Origin: a virus
IMG/VR virus record: IMGVR_UViG_3300030107_004067
Coordinates: 1-42,042 of that record
Strand: one strand, 5' to 3'
Length of the DNA stretch: 42,042 nt
Below the pieces are notes generated by a model, which saw only the letters and a program-made list of their open reading frames with translations, made no database searches and had not been told where the DNA came from. The translations under genes and the position numbers were made by a program. Below, one piece after another: positions 7,782 to 15,711 of this stretch. Position 1 is the stretch's first letter, and each line of letters starts with the position of its first letter.

Positions 7782-9773
7782 ATGATGAAAATCGGAAACA
7801 TTAATGTTCGGAGATTCGGTCTATCAGACCAATTTATTGAACAATACAAAGATAAAGAGGTTCCATGGGGTCCAGTTGGGTACATTACCTACAAGCGAAC
7901 CTATGCTCGCCGTTTAAACGAGACAGATCCAAATGCCAAAGGCACCGAAGAGTGGTATCAAACATGCCGACGTGTTATCGAAGGAATGTTCGACATTCAA
8001 AAGAGACATGTGTTTGCTCTTGGTTTGGAATGGAATGATGCCAAGGCACAAAGAACAGCAAAAGAAGCTTATGATCGTTTATTTAATTTAAAGTGGACCC
8101 CGCCCGGTCGCGGTCTATGGATGATGGGAACTAAGTTCATTTATGAAAGAACTGGTGCTGGCTTATTCAACTGTGCTTTCCGATCAACAAAAGATTTATC
8201 TACCAAAGGTGGTTATCTTTTTGCTTGGATGATGGATGCTCTTATGGTTGGTATCGGTGTTGGTTTCGATACACTTGGGGCTAAAACATTAACTGTTAAA
8301 GAGCCACAATGGACGCGAGATGCGTTAGTAATTGATGATAGTCGCGAAGGGTGGGTTGACTCTGTTCATATTTTGCTTGATGGTTATCTTCAAGGCAAAA
8401 AGGTCCCTACTTTTGATTACTCAAAAATTCGTCCCGAAGGGGCACCAATTAGGGGATTTGGGGGTACATCAAGCGGCCCCAAGCCTTTGATTGAACTTCA
8501 TAATAATTTAAAAGAATTATATAATGAAAAAATTGGCGAATTGATCACATCAATTGATATTGTTGACACTGAAAATCTTATTGGTCGTTGCGTTGTTGCT
8601 GGCAATGTTCGTCGTTCGGCTGCCCTTGCATTGGGTCAACATGACGATAAAGAATACTTAACGATGAAGAACGATCAAGAGAAGCTTTATCACCATCGTT
8701 GGGGGTCCAATAATTCTTTTGAAGCAAAGATCGGTATGGATTACACTTGGCACGCCGAACAATCACAAAAGAACGGCGAACCGGGCTATATCTGGCTCCA
8801 CAATGCTCGTCACTATGGCCGCATGAAAGATGGTAAAAGATATGACGATATGAAGGTTATGGGCTTTAATCCTTGTGTTGAGCAACAATTGGAAGACGGA
8901 GAGCTTTGCTGTTTGGTCGAGACATTCCCAGCTAAACACGACTCTTATGAAGATTATGTCAAAACGCTTGAAATTGCTTATCTATATGGCAAAACGGTTA
9001 CACTTGTGAATACTCATTGGCGTGAAACAAATGCTATCATGTTAAAGAACCGCCGAATCGGCCTATCTCAATCTGGCGTTATTCAAGCTTTTAATAAACA
9101 CACACGAAGAACTATGTTGCAGTGGTGTGATGATGCTTATGAGCATGTAACCGAGATGGATAAAGAATATGCCGACTGGCTATGCATTCCTCGCTCTGTT
9201 AGAATGACCTCTATTAAGCCAAGTGGAACAGTATCACTTCTTAATGGTTCGACACCGGGCATTCACTTTCCAGAGAATGAATTTTATATTAGAAGGATCC
9301 GCTTTGGAAAAGACTCTGATTTATTACCTACTTTAAAAGATGCTGGTTATAAAATTGAAGATGACAAGTATTCACCGAATACTGTTTGTGTTGAGTTTCC
9401 TGTTAAAGAGCCTTATTTTGTAAAAGGTAAACGAGATGTTTCCATGTGGGAGCAGTTGGAAATTGCCTCACAATATCAACATTATTGGGCAGACAATAGT
9501 GTAAGTATCACGGTAACCTTTAATGCCGATGAGGCACCTCAAATCAAAGATGCCTTGGAACTTTACGAATCTCGCCTCAAAGCGGTATCTTTCTTGAGAT
9601 ATCAAGAGACAGGCTATGAACAAGCTCCTTACGAGCCAATTACGGAAGAAGAATATAATGAAATGGTAAAGTGGATTACCCCTATACAAAGAATCGAAAC
9701 AGAAGAAGAGGGAGTCGGTTCTAAATACTGTACGAATGATTCGTGCGAAATTAACTTTGGAGAAGAACAATGA
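7782..9773 (+). CDS. nrdJ: Class II (adenosylcobalamin-dependent) ribonucleotide reductase
   Basis: 663 residues, a monomeric RTPR-type enzyme that makes deoxyribonucleotides using B12 taken from the host. Active-site pieces align with Lactobacillus RTPR: C131 (NCAF) and C376 as the redox pair, C365 as the thiyl radical Cys in NPCVE, and E367 as acid/base. C365 to C376 has the same 11-residue step as in RTPR. PSGTVSLLNGSTPGIHF is the conserved phosphate-binding and barrel-end motif. The C-terminus has C650-x4-C655, the swinging-arm cysteines that are re-reduced by a thioredoxin or glutaredoxin; a glutaredoxin is encoded at 39221. The stop overlaps the next gene. No nrdA/B genes are seen. Confidence 0.93.
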   Translation: MMKIGNINVRRFGLSDQFIEQYKDKEVPWGPVGYITYKRTYARRLNETDPNAKGTEEWYQTCRRVIEGMFDIQKRHVFALGLEWNDAKAQRTAKEAYDRLFNLKWTPPGRGLWMMGTKFIYERTGAGLFNCAFRSTKDLSTKGGYLFAWMMDALMVGIGVGFDTLGAKTLTVKEPQWTRDALVIDDSREGWVDSVHILLDGYLQGKKVPTFDYSKIRPEGAPIRGFGGTSSGPKPLIELHNNLKELYNEKIGELITSIDIVDTENLIGRCVVAGNVRRSAALALGQHDDKEYLTMKNDQEKLYHHRWGSNNSFEAKIGMDYTWHAEQSQKNGEPGYIWLHNARHYGRMKDGKRYDDMKVMGFNPCVEQQLEDGELCCLVETFPAKHDSYEDYVKTLEIAYLYGKTVTLVNTHWRETNAIMLKNRRIGLSQSGVIQAFNKHTRRTMLQWCDDAYEHVTEMDKEYADWLCIPRSVRMTSIKPSGTVSLLNGSTPGIHFPENEFYIRRIRFGKDSDLLPTLKDAGYKIEDDKYSPNTVCVEFPVKEPYFVKGKRDVSMWEQLEIASQYQHYWADNSVSITVTFNADEAPQIKDALELYESRLKAVSFLRYQETGYEQAPYEPITEEEYNEMVKWITPIQRIETEEEGVGSKYCTNDSCEINFGEEQ

Positions 9774-9961
9774 ACGATAAAATGTTAGAAATAATCAGTA
9801 TCTTAAACGGTACGGCAGATGATCTTGATAAGATTGAAAATAAAAAGTATGGCTATAAGTCATCTGCTGTTAGAGCGAGAAAAGCTTGTCAAGAAGCTAT
9901 TAACTTACTCAAACAAATGAGAAAAGACATTCAAGATTCTAAAAACGAAGTGGAGGGATAA
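9770..9961 (+). CDS. Small helical protein, Hc1/H1-like
   Basis: 63 residues, overlapping the reductase stop by ATGA. It has a predicted amphipathic helix, a basic turn (KKYGYKSSAVRARKA) and a second helix (LLKQMRKDI). The GxKxxxxRARKA pattern resembles the N-terminal part of the bacterial histone-H1-like Hc1 family and similar small marine-phage proteins. DNA binding is possible but unproven. It ends on the ATG of the co-chaperonin gene. Confidence 0.5.
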   Translation: MNDKMLEIISILNGTADDLDKIENKKYGYKSSAVRARKACQEAINLLKQMRKDIQDSKNEVEG

Positions 9962-10245
9962 TGAACTTTGAACCAACTAACCGTCACATTTTAGTTAAAC
10001 CCATCGAGGAGAAGAAAGAAGAAACAAATTCTATGATTATGCTCCCCGATGATTATAAAAAACAAGAATCACCTTATCTTGCTTGTTCTGTCCTCGCAGT
10101 AGCGAGCGACAGCAAGCTTGTTGGGTCTCTATCAGATAATGATACCATAATTGTTGAAAGAAGAATGCTAGAAAAAATAGAGATGAAAGGTAAAGAAATC
10201 TATTTAGTCCTAGACAATTATGTAATGGGGAGATTTACAAAATGA
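9961..10245 (+). CDS. GroES/gp31-like co-chaperonin
   Basis: 94 residues, the GroES size. NRHILVKPIEEKKEE is the first barrel strand. MIMLPDDYKKQ is in the position of the mobile loop whose hydrophobic tripeptide docks to GroEL (MIML compared with GIVL). ACSVLAVA, DNDTIIVERRMLEKIEMKGKEIYLVLDNYVMGRF gives the later strands of the barrel in GroES order. Overall identity is low, as for T4 gp31. It would cap a GroEL ring; a phage GroEL is at 36436, 26 kb away. Starts inside the preceding stop (GATAATG). Confidence 0.75.
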   Translation: MNFEPTNRHILVKPIEEKKEETNSMIMLPDDYKKQESPYLACSVLAVASDSKLVGSLSDNDTIIVERRMLEKIEMKGKEIYLVLDNYVMGRFTK

Positions 10246-11390
10246 AATTAGATGCTAAAATGCTCAAAGAATTAATTAAAGAGGCGGCTGGACCGTCTAT
10301 GCTTTTAGAGGAACCAGTTATTGCTGAATCTTCCTTTAATCGTATTAAAGATAAAGTGGACACAACAGATGTTTCTTTTGTTGTAATGTCTGCTGATCGT
10401 CATGAAAAATCAAGAAACGAAAATGACCAAAGAAGTCAAGAATTAAAAGCTGCTTGGAAAGCTGCTGGATTTCCATTTATTGAAATTGATGGCTCTTGGC
10501 TTGAAAAAGATGAAGACGGCAACGAGGTTCGCGTTATTGAGAAGTCGATTGTCGTTACCGATGAAGAACGAGGCGATGTTGAGAGGGGTGAATCCGATCT
10601 TTTTGAGAAGGCGAAAGAATTGAGTTCAAAATATGAACAAGATGCTTTCATTTTTGGAGAAATGGGTTCTCGATCTGGCAAAAGATATATCGATGCCTTT
10701 GCTCCTGATGGTAGTCGTGTTGAATACGGCGGCCCTTGGACAAGTCTCGAACCAATTGAAAAGGATGCTAATTTCTGGTCCAGAGTTCGTGGATCAACAT
10801 TTGTCTTTAAAGAAGGTCACGATGATACTCCTCAATGGGGCGACCATCATGAGCCATATGGTGGCCACCCAGAGCCAAAGAATGAATATTATGGCAAAGA
10901 TAAGGATCACAAATATCCTGAGAAAGTAAAGCGAAAAGATGACGAGACCGAAGATGTCAAATTTAAAAAAATGAAAGAGTCTCTTGATCTCCCGGCCAAT
11001 AGCGATACTGCTGCAATGGCAAAAGACCTTAAAGGAAAGACCGAAGCAATTTATAATCAAATGATGAGGCAAACAAACGATCAAGAGGGATTTAAACAAA
11101 CAGATCTTTATGCAGATTTGGATAACCTCACTGGCACAGCAGAGCAGCATAATTTAGTAAAGATTAAAAAATTTATAGAAGATCTTTTTGGAGGAAAATA
11201 TGAACAACATTTTGCTCTCAGTCTTACAAGGATATTAAAAGATGGTCCCTTGAAGAAATACTTCGTTCAAAGCGATGATATGTTTAAAGAAGAGATTGAA
11301 GTTGATGCTCCAAATTCCGTTATCGAAGCAATGATTAAGGCAGAGATGCACAAAGGTAAGAAAATTAAATTTGTGCGGAGGAAGAAGTGA
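10242..11390 (+). CDS. DUF3293-like domain protein with a capsid-targeting-like leader
   Basis: 382 residues. The N-terminus MKLDAKMLKELIKEA resembles the short amphipathic leader of proteins packed into T4-like proheads. Residues about 30-165 match the layout of DUF3293: SFVVMSADR, an Asn/Arg-rich helix, GFPFIEIDGSWLE, SIVVTD and AFIFGE. The middle (about 195-245) is a charged His/Pro/Asp-rich linker (GDHHEPYGGHPEP). The C-terminus is helical and basic. The function of DUF3293 is unknown. The gene overlaps groES (ATGA) and thyX (GTGA), so it is inside a translationally coupled run. Packaging into the virion is inference. Confidence 0.55.
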   Translation: MKLDAKMLKELIKEAAGPSMLLEEPVIAESSFNRIKDKVDTTDVSFVVMSADRHEKSRNENDQRSQELKAAWKAAGFPFIEIDGSWLEKDEDGNEVRVIEKSIVVTDEERGDVERGESDLFEKAKELSSKYEQDAFIFGEMGSRSGKRYIDAFAPDGSRVEYGGPWTSLEPIEKDANFWSRVRGSTFVFKEGHDDTPQWGDHHEPYGGHPEPKNEYYGKDKDHKYPEKVKRKDDETEDVKFKKMKESLDLPANSDTAAMAKDLKGKTEAIYNQMMRQTNDQEGFKQTDLYADLDNLTGTAEQHNLVKIKKFIEDLFGGKYEQHFALSLTRILKDGPLKKYFVQSDDMFKEEIEVDAPNSVIEAMIKAEMHKGKKIKFVRRKK

Positions 11391-12109
11391 GCGAATATGA
11401 AAAATCTGTTCTCTTATATGGTGACGGGATTGGTCGTGTGGACTACATTTCTCATATGGGCAGTGACCTTTCCGTCGTCAATTCTGCTAGGGTTTCTTTT
11501 GGTATTGAAAAGTCTCAGTTGGATAACCGGGATAGAAAACTCATTAACTACCTTATTAAGCACAGACACACTTCTACTTTGGAGCATTGTGTTGTTACCT
11601 TTAAATTTACTGTCCCTTTATTTGTTCGTTCGCAACACCATAGGCACAGAACTTGGTCCTATAACGAAATCTCTCGTAGATATACCGACAAGGATTTGCA
11701 ATTTTATTTGCCGAAAGAATTTAGAACCCAACACAAATCCAACAGACAAGCCTCCAACCCAGACGAAGTAGCTAATCCTGTTATAGTTCATGATTGGTCT
11801 GATTATGGCGAAGGCATTCGTGCTTCTGAAATTTTAGAAACACAAACAAATAGAGCTTTGGATGTTTATCGAGACCTCATGTCAAACGGGGTTTGTCGAG
11901 AACAAGCAAGGATGATTTTACCCCAGAATCTATATACCGAGTATTATGGAACAACTAATCTTAATAACCTACTTAAATTCATTGACTTACGAACACATAT
12001 GGGAGCACAATGGGAAATCCAAAAAGCAGCGGAAGCCTGTCTTGAAATCGCTACTGAACTGTTTCCGGTCACTGTGGGGTCGTATAAGGAAATAAGGGGT
12101 GGATGTTAA
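11387..12109 (+). CDS. thyX: Flavin-dependent thymidylate synthase
   Basis: 240 residues. It converts dUMP to dTMP with FAD, NADPH and methylene-tetrahydrofolate. The signature RHRx7S is seen as R86-H87-R88...S96 (RHRTWSYNEISRRY). SARVSFG and TSTLEHCVVTFKF near the N-terminus and DLRTHMGAQWEIQKAAEA near the C-terminus are family regions. The start is GTG, overlapping the previous TGA, with GGAGG upstream. It feeds the same pool as thymidine kinase (14717) and dUTPase (30301). Confidence 0.95.
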   Translation: MSEYEKSVLLYGDGIGRVDYISHMGSDLSVVNSARVSFGIEKSQLDNRDRKLINYLIKHRHTSTLEHCVVTFKFTVPLFVRSQHHRHRTWSYNEISRRYTDKDLQFYLPKEFRTQHKSNRQASNPDEVANPVIVHDWSDYGEGIRASEILETQTNRALDVYRDLMSNGVCREQARMILPQNLYTEYYGTTNLNNLLKFIDLRTHMGAQWEIQKAAEACLEIATELFPVTVGSYKEIRGGC

Positions 12110-12341
12110 ATTCAAAGTCGGCGACCTTGTGATTCTAAATGAATTCGGTCAGTTGGTATTAGAAAACAAACTAATAACCATTGGTCTTGTGATTTCTGGA
12201 CCAAAGAACTTAACTTACCCCTTGTTTTATAGTGCCGAAGAGGATCCTTTTTGCTATTGGGCTTACAATATAATGATTGGTGACCAACTACTTACTGATG
12301 TACCGCAAGAATTCTTACTTAAAATGGTAGAAACAATTTAA
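12099..12341 (+). CDS. Small SH3-like protein (GDLV family)
   Basis: 80 residues from a GTG that overlaps the thyX end; AAGGGG serves as ribosome site. VKFKVGDLVILNEFGQ...IGLVISG is the same opening as in the tandem group at 18006-19187, indicating a paralogous family of small SH3/KOW-like barrels. Function unknown. Confidence 0.55.
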   Translation: MDVKFKVGDLVILNEFGQLVLENKLITIGLVISGPKNLTYPLFYSAEEDPFCYWAYNIMIGDQLLTDVPQEFLLKMVETI

Positions 12342-12355
12342 TCCACTGGTTTTCG

Positions 12356-13198
12356 ATGAAACAAGAATTTTTTTATAATAAAATAATCATAGGGGGATCC
12401 TTAGAGGCACTACTTTATTCGTTTGTCTCGGAGACCCCCATTATCATAAAAGAGCCGCTCATTCCTTTTGAGTTGGAAAAGGCGACCAACCTTGATGATT
12501 ATAAATTCTTGGGATATGAGGGAGCAAGAGATGTTTATAAATCTGAATTATGGGATCGCCTAACATTCTTGCTTTCTATGGGTGGTCTTGTGCTTGTTCC
12601 CAACATTGTTAAAAATATTAGAAGCGAAAGAAAGGCATTTAGCATCACAACCGTCGATAATTCAAGAATTAAGATAAGATATAATGAAAGGATCGATTTC
12701 GACAAAATTTCTAGTTCATCTCTGAATGTTTATGATTGGTTTCATGTCCATTCGGGAACCGTCCATCCTCACATACTTATCGAAGACAAGAAATCCAGAT
12801 TCGTAAATAAGTTGTTCTTTCATTCACCAAAGCGAGTAGGGCTCAATCGAAGCCGCAAAGATGTTGTCGCTTTCTCCAAGATCAGAACAGCAGATATAGA
12901 AAACTACGACAGCAGCGAGAGCTATGCTCGCCTTAAAGTGTTAAAAATGATGAAGGACAACGGCATCCGAGGAACAGCGAACGGATACAATAAAAAAGGC
13001 ATCCAACTTCATTATGCTGTTAAAGTGGAGCATTCACACCGAGACATTATTAAAAATTATACTCCACTTTACTCAACAACCACAATTTTAGAACAAAGAA
13101 GAAGAGAAGGTAAATTATGGAATTCCACGAAAAAACTTTTCCGTCACAAGCAAATTTCCACCTTACGGGGATTATACCAATTGCCGGACAAAGCTTAG
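12356..13198 (+). CDS. Unknown protein paired with the nucleotidyltransferase
   Basis: 280 residues. The N-terminus NKIIIGGSLEALLYSFV has the look of a Rossmann dinucleotide-binding turn (strand-GGS-helix), followed by TPIIIKEPL, but no complete cofactor fingerprint is visible. The rest alternates basic helices and strands (RSRKDVVAFSKIRT, RLKVLKMMKDNGIRGTANG). The last 82 bases overlap the next gene in another frame, which is unusual here, where overlaps are normally 1-20 bases. The pair probably acts together. Confidence 0.6.
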   Translation: MKQEFFYNKIIIGGSLEALLYSFVSETPIIIKEPLIPFELEKATNLDDYKFLGYEGARDVYKSELWDRLTFLLSMGGLVLVPNIVKNIRSERKAFSITTVDNSRIKIRYNERIDFDKISSSSLNVYDWFHVHSGTVHPHILIEDKKSRFVNKLFFHSPKRVGLNRSRKDVVAFSKIRTADIENYDSSESYARLKVLKMMKDNGIRGTANGYNKKGIQLHYAVKVEHSHRDIIKNYTPLYSTTTILEQRRREGKLWNSTKKLFRHKQISTLRGLYQLPDKA

Positions 13199-14031
13199 AT
13201 TTCGGTATGCCCTTTCCAGACAGCATGATGCCTGTCGCTCCCAATTATACTATGTTAGAGGCTGCTGTTGTTGAGTGTGCTTTCGCTGGTTGTGATACAA
13301 TTTGGATCGTATGTAACGATGATATAGCCCCTATTGTGAGATATAGAATCGGAGACTACATACAGGATCCTTTATATTTTTATAATACTCTCGGGCCAAA
13401 ACCATCGTCATTAAAGCGAAGGATTCCGATCTTCTGGGTTCCAGTTCATCCAAAGGATAGAGACAGAAGAGATTGTCTTTCTTGGAGTGTAATTTATGGT
13501 GCCCTTTCTGCATTTAAGACATCGGCCAGATTATCAACTTGGATGATACCAGACAAATATTATGTCTCTTTTCCTTATGGTATCTTTGATCCAAGGTTTC
13601 TCGACAAGAAACGAAAACTTATCAAGACACAAAAAAACTTTTATGTATCATATCAAGGTAAGACCGTTCAAGACAATTACTATACTTCTTTCACGTTTGG
13701 AAAAGATGAGTTCGTCCAATACAGGAGAAATGTAAGAAAAGGAACAGGTAAATATAAAAGTGTTCCCAACTCTACAAAAGCAATCCCAGTTGAGCCGCTG
13801 CCTATAGAACAAAGATGGAGTGCTCGTTATTTTGATTTAAAGGATGTATTCACGGACTTGGATTTAGATAATGCCACAATATACGAACCAGATGATTTTT
13901 CAAACATAAGCTCTTGGGCTGAATATCGAGACTTTATGAAAACAGATTTGGCTCATAGCATCGTTAGACCCACAAAGAATCTATTTAAATACAGCGAGTT
14001 CAACAGGGTCGCTGTTGATGTTGAGGACTAA
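13117..14031 (+). CDS. Nucleotidyltransferase-like protein (GT-A / NTP-transferase fold)
   Basis: 304 residues; AAGG lies 7 bases before the ATG. The N-terminal third reads GIIPIAGQSLDFGMPFPDSM, then a helix and AGCDTIWIVCNDDIAP, then IPIFWVPVHPKDRDRRDCLSWSVIYGALSAF. This is the order of a sugar-nucleotide pyrophosphorylase: GIIPAAG nucleotide loop, AGC-x-IWIV strand, then an Asp-rich site. The usual GxGTRL loop is altered. The substrate cannot be read; a role in capsule, glycan or nucleotide modification is possible. Confidence 0.5.
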   Translation: MEFHEKTFPSQANFHLTGIIPIAGQSLDFGMPFPDSMMPVAPNYTMLEAAVVECAFAGCDTIWIVCNDDIAPIVRYRIGDYIQDPLYFYNTLGPKPSSLKRRIPIFWVPVHPKDRDRRDCLSWSVIYGALSAFKTSARLSTWMIPDKYYVSFPYGIFDPRFLDKKRKLIKTQKNFYVSYQGKTVQDNYYTSFTFGKDEFVQYRRNVRKGTGKYKSVPNSTKAIPVEPLPIEQRWSARYFDLKDVFTDLDLDNATIYEPDDFSNISSWAEYRDFMKTDLAHSIVRPTKNLFKYSEFNRVAVDVED

Positions 14032-14033
14032 GT

Positions 14034-14675
14034 GTGGCCGTTAGTACATTCAAACTATATAAGAAGTTATCTAATGAATTGAGGTTTAAATATTCTGAAT
14101 TGGATTACGTTGACCAAGCTTGCGTCGAGGGCAACATGGAGTTTGAAATATATTATAGGGATTTTTGTGCTAAACATAATATTTCAATTTCTGATCTTGA
14201 AGCAGAACAACCAGAAAAAGTGCAACAATTTTCAAATAAACCCACAGTTACAGAAGAACAAAAGAAAGAAGATGTTAAGGCAGAGTTGTCACCAGAACAA
14301 TCTCGCAAAAAAAAGATCTTCCAAAGGATATTTCGTGGTATAGCCAAGAAAATTCACCCGGATAAGTTTTCCAACATGGAACAAACCCCTGATATTATAA
14401 AAAAACAAGAGATGTTTAAACGTGCTTCCGAGGCCCTTGACAATGAAAAATGGGGCCAGCTTCTTGAAATTGCCGAGGAGTTAGACATTCATCCACAAAA
14501 ATATGAAAAAGTAAATGAATTGTTGCGAGAAGAGATATCAGATTTGAATAAAAAAATTGCTCACAAACAAAAATCTTTCGGCTGGTATATGTCCCAAGCT
14601 GAATCAGAAGACGAAAAAGATAAGGTTGTTATTTCTTTTCTTAAAACTTTGTTTAATTATACATTTAAATCTTGA
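14034..14675 (+). CDS. J-domain (DnaJ-like) co-chaperone
   Basis: 213 residues from a GTG two bases after the previous stop. The N-terminal 60 residues are helical, followed by an acidic linker. Residues about 92-150 form a J-domain-like unit: a basic helix II (FQRIFRGIAKKI) ending in the diagnostic HPD motif (H108-P109-D110, IHPDKFSN), then a helix with MFKRASEALDN. J-domains stimulate DnaK ATPase, so this would recruit the host Hsp70. The C-terminal helices may form the client-binding part. It belongs with the phage chaperonin pair. The stop overlaps the thymidine-kinase promoter. Confidence 0.72.
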   Translation: MAVSTFKLYKKLSNELRFKYSELDYVDQACVEGNMEFEIYYRDFCAKHNISISDLEAEQPEKVQQFSNKPTVTEEQKKEDVKAELSPEQSRKKKIFQRIFRGIAKKIHPDKFSNMEQTPDIIKKQEMFKRASEALDNEKWGQLLEIAEELDIHPQKYEKVNELLREEISDLNKKIAHKQKSFGWYMSQAESEDEKDKVVISFLKTLFNYTFKS

Positions 14676-14699
14676 CAATTAATAATTATAAGTTATAAT
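14672..14699 (+). promoter_or_regulatory. Consensus sigma70 promoter for tdk
   Basis: TTGACA (14672-14677), a 16-base spacer and TATAAT (14694-14699); it overlaps the stop of the J-domain gene. Confidence 0.85.
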
Positions 14700-14716
14700 A
14701 TTAACAAAGGTGGAAT

Positions 14717-15289
14717 ATGAAAAACGAATTTGTAATCTTCACTGGGCCCATGTTCGGTGGAAAAACTACAAGATTGCTTAGTGCAGTTGAAAGATATAGA
14801 TTGAAACAAAGAAAGGTTTTTACTTTTAAACCTTTGCGAGACACTCGTTATGATCCCGAAGGACAGTCTATTGTAACCCATAGAGGTTACGAAATTAACT
14901 CTCTGCCGATTGTAGCAGCAGAGGAGATATATTTGCATCTTGAAAAACGCCAAGCAAAATCTGGTGTCATTGCTTTGGATGAAGCTTTTATGGTTGAGGG
15001 TTCTGCGGAAGTTTTAATTGATTTATATAAGACTGGCTTTACTGTTTTGATCTCGTCATTGCAGCTTTCATCCGACCTTAAACCTTTTGAAGAAGTTGCT
15101 AAAATGTTACCTTGGGCGACTAGGGTTGAAGTTTGTCCCGCTGTATGCACTATTTGTGGGGCTGATGCTTTTTATACCTATAAAAAAGATGGTAATTTTA
15201 CTGGAGAAATAGAAGTGGGCGGAAAAGAAATGTACGAACCAAGATGTAGCGTACACCACTCTTGCGATATGAAAGCTTTGGGGGCTTGA
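14717..15289 (+). CDS. tdk: Thymidine kinase, type II
   Basis: 190 residues, the usual length. It phosphorylates thymidine with ATP. Walker A is GPMFGGKT (10-17) and the metal-binding Asp-Glu is in GVIALDEAFM. The C-terminal zinc lobe has CPAVCTICGADAFYT and EPRCSVHH. GGKEMYEPRC is the lasso that binds the nucleoside. It starts a short operon with the two membrane genes that follow. Confidence 0.95.
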   Translation: MKNEFVIFTGPMFGGKTTRLLSAVERYRLKQRKVFTFKPLRDTRYDPEGQSIVTHRGYEINSLPIVAAEEIYLHLEKRQAKSGVIALDEAFMVEGSAEVLIDLYKTGFTVLISSLQLSSDLKPFEEVAKMLPWATRVEVCPAVCTICGADAFYTYKKDGNFTGEIEVGGKEMYEPRCSVHHSCDMKALGA

Positions 15290-15636
15290 TGGATTATAGA
15301 CTAATAGTGGGTTTTTTATTTTTTACGGCAGCACAAACAATTGCTTGGTATCAACTTAACAGTCAATTTGTTTGGGAATTTTGGAAAGACAAGGCTCTTT
15401 TGTCATCATGTATTTTTGCTGTCCCTGTTTCATTGTTGTTTTGGTATGGAACAAAAAATATTTACGAAGCCTCAGATGCTCTATGGCCATCGAGATTTTT
15501 AGCTTTTTCAAGCGGCATGATAGTATTTACAACTTTAACTTGGATACATTTACATGAAAGCCCATTTAATCTAAAAACAACACTTTGTATAGTTTTGGCT
15601 TGCATGATAATAGCCATACAGGTCTTCATGAAGTAG
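15289..15636 (+). CDS. Four-helix membrane protein, SMR/DMT-like
   Basis: 115 residues; the ATG overlaps the tdk stop (TGATG). An in-frame ATG at 15262 has no ribosome site and lies inside tdk. Four hydrophobic segments (about residues 4-20, 32-50, 65-82 and 95-113) and the length match the small multidrug resistance/drug-metabolite transporter half-unit. The Glu expected in SMR helix 1 is absent, so drug export is not supported. It is probably an inner-membrane protein of the phage's own family, next to a phosphate transporter. Confidence 0.6.
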   Translation: MDYRLIVGFLFFTAAQTIAWYQLNSQFVWEFWKDKALLSSCIFAVPVSLLFWYGTKNIYEASDALWPSRFLAFSSGMIVFTTLTWIHLHESPFNLKTTLCIVLACMIIAIQVFMK

Positions 15637-15711
15637 GTGACATTATTGTCCCATTTGTTCGATTAAAAACATTACGATGGCTCCTTTTCCTATTTATCAT
15701 AAAGGCAAAAA

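Noticed and set aside
7424-7885. Minus-strand open frame of 153 codons
   Set aside because: It lies wholly across the helicase end and the reductase start, with no promoter or ribosome site, and no minus-strand gene is supported anywhere in the window.
15262-15288. Upstream start for the four-helix membrane protein
   Set aside because: It lies inside the thymidine kinase gene without a ribosome site; the TGATG overlap start at 15289 fits the coupling seen elsewhere.
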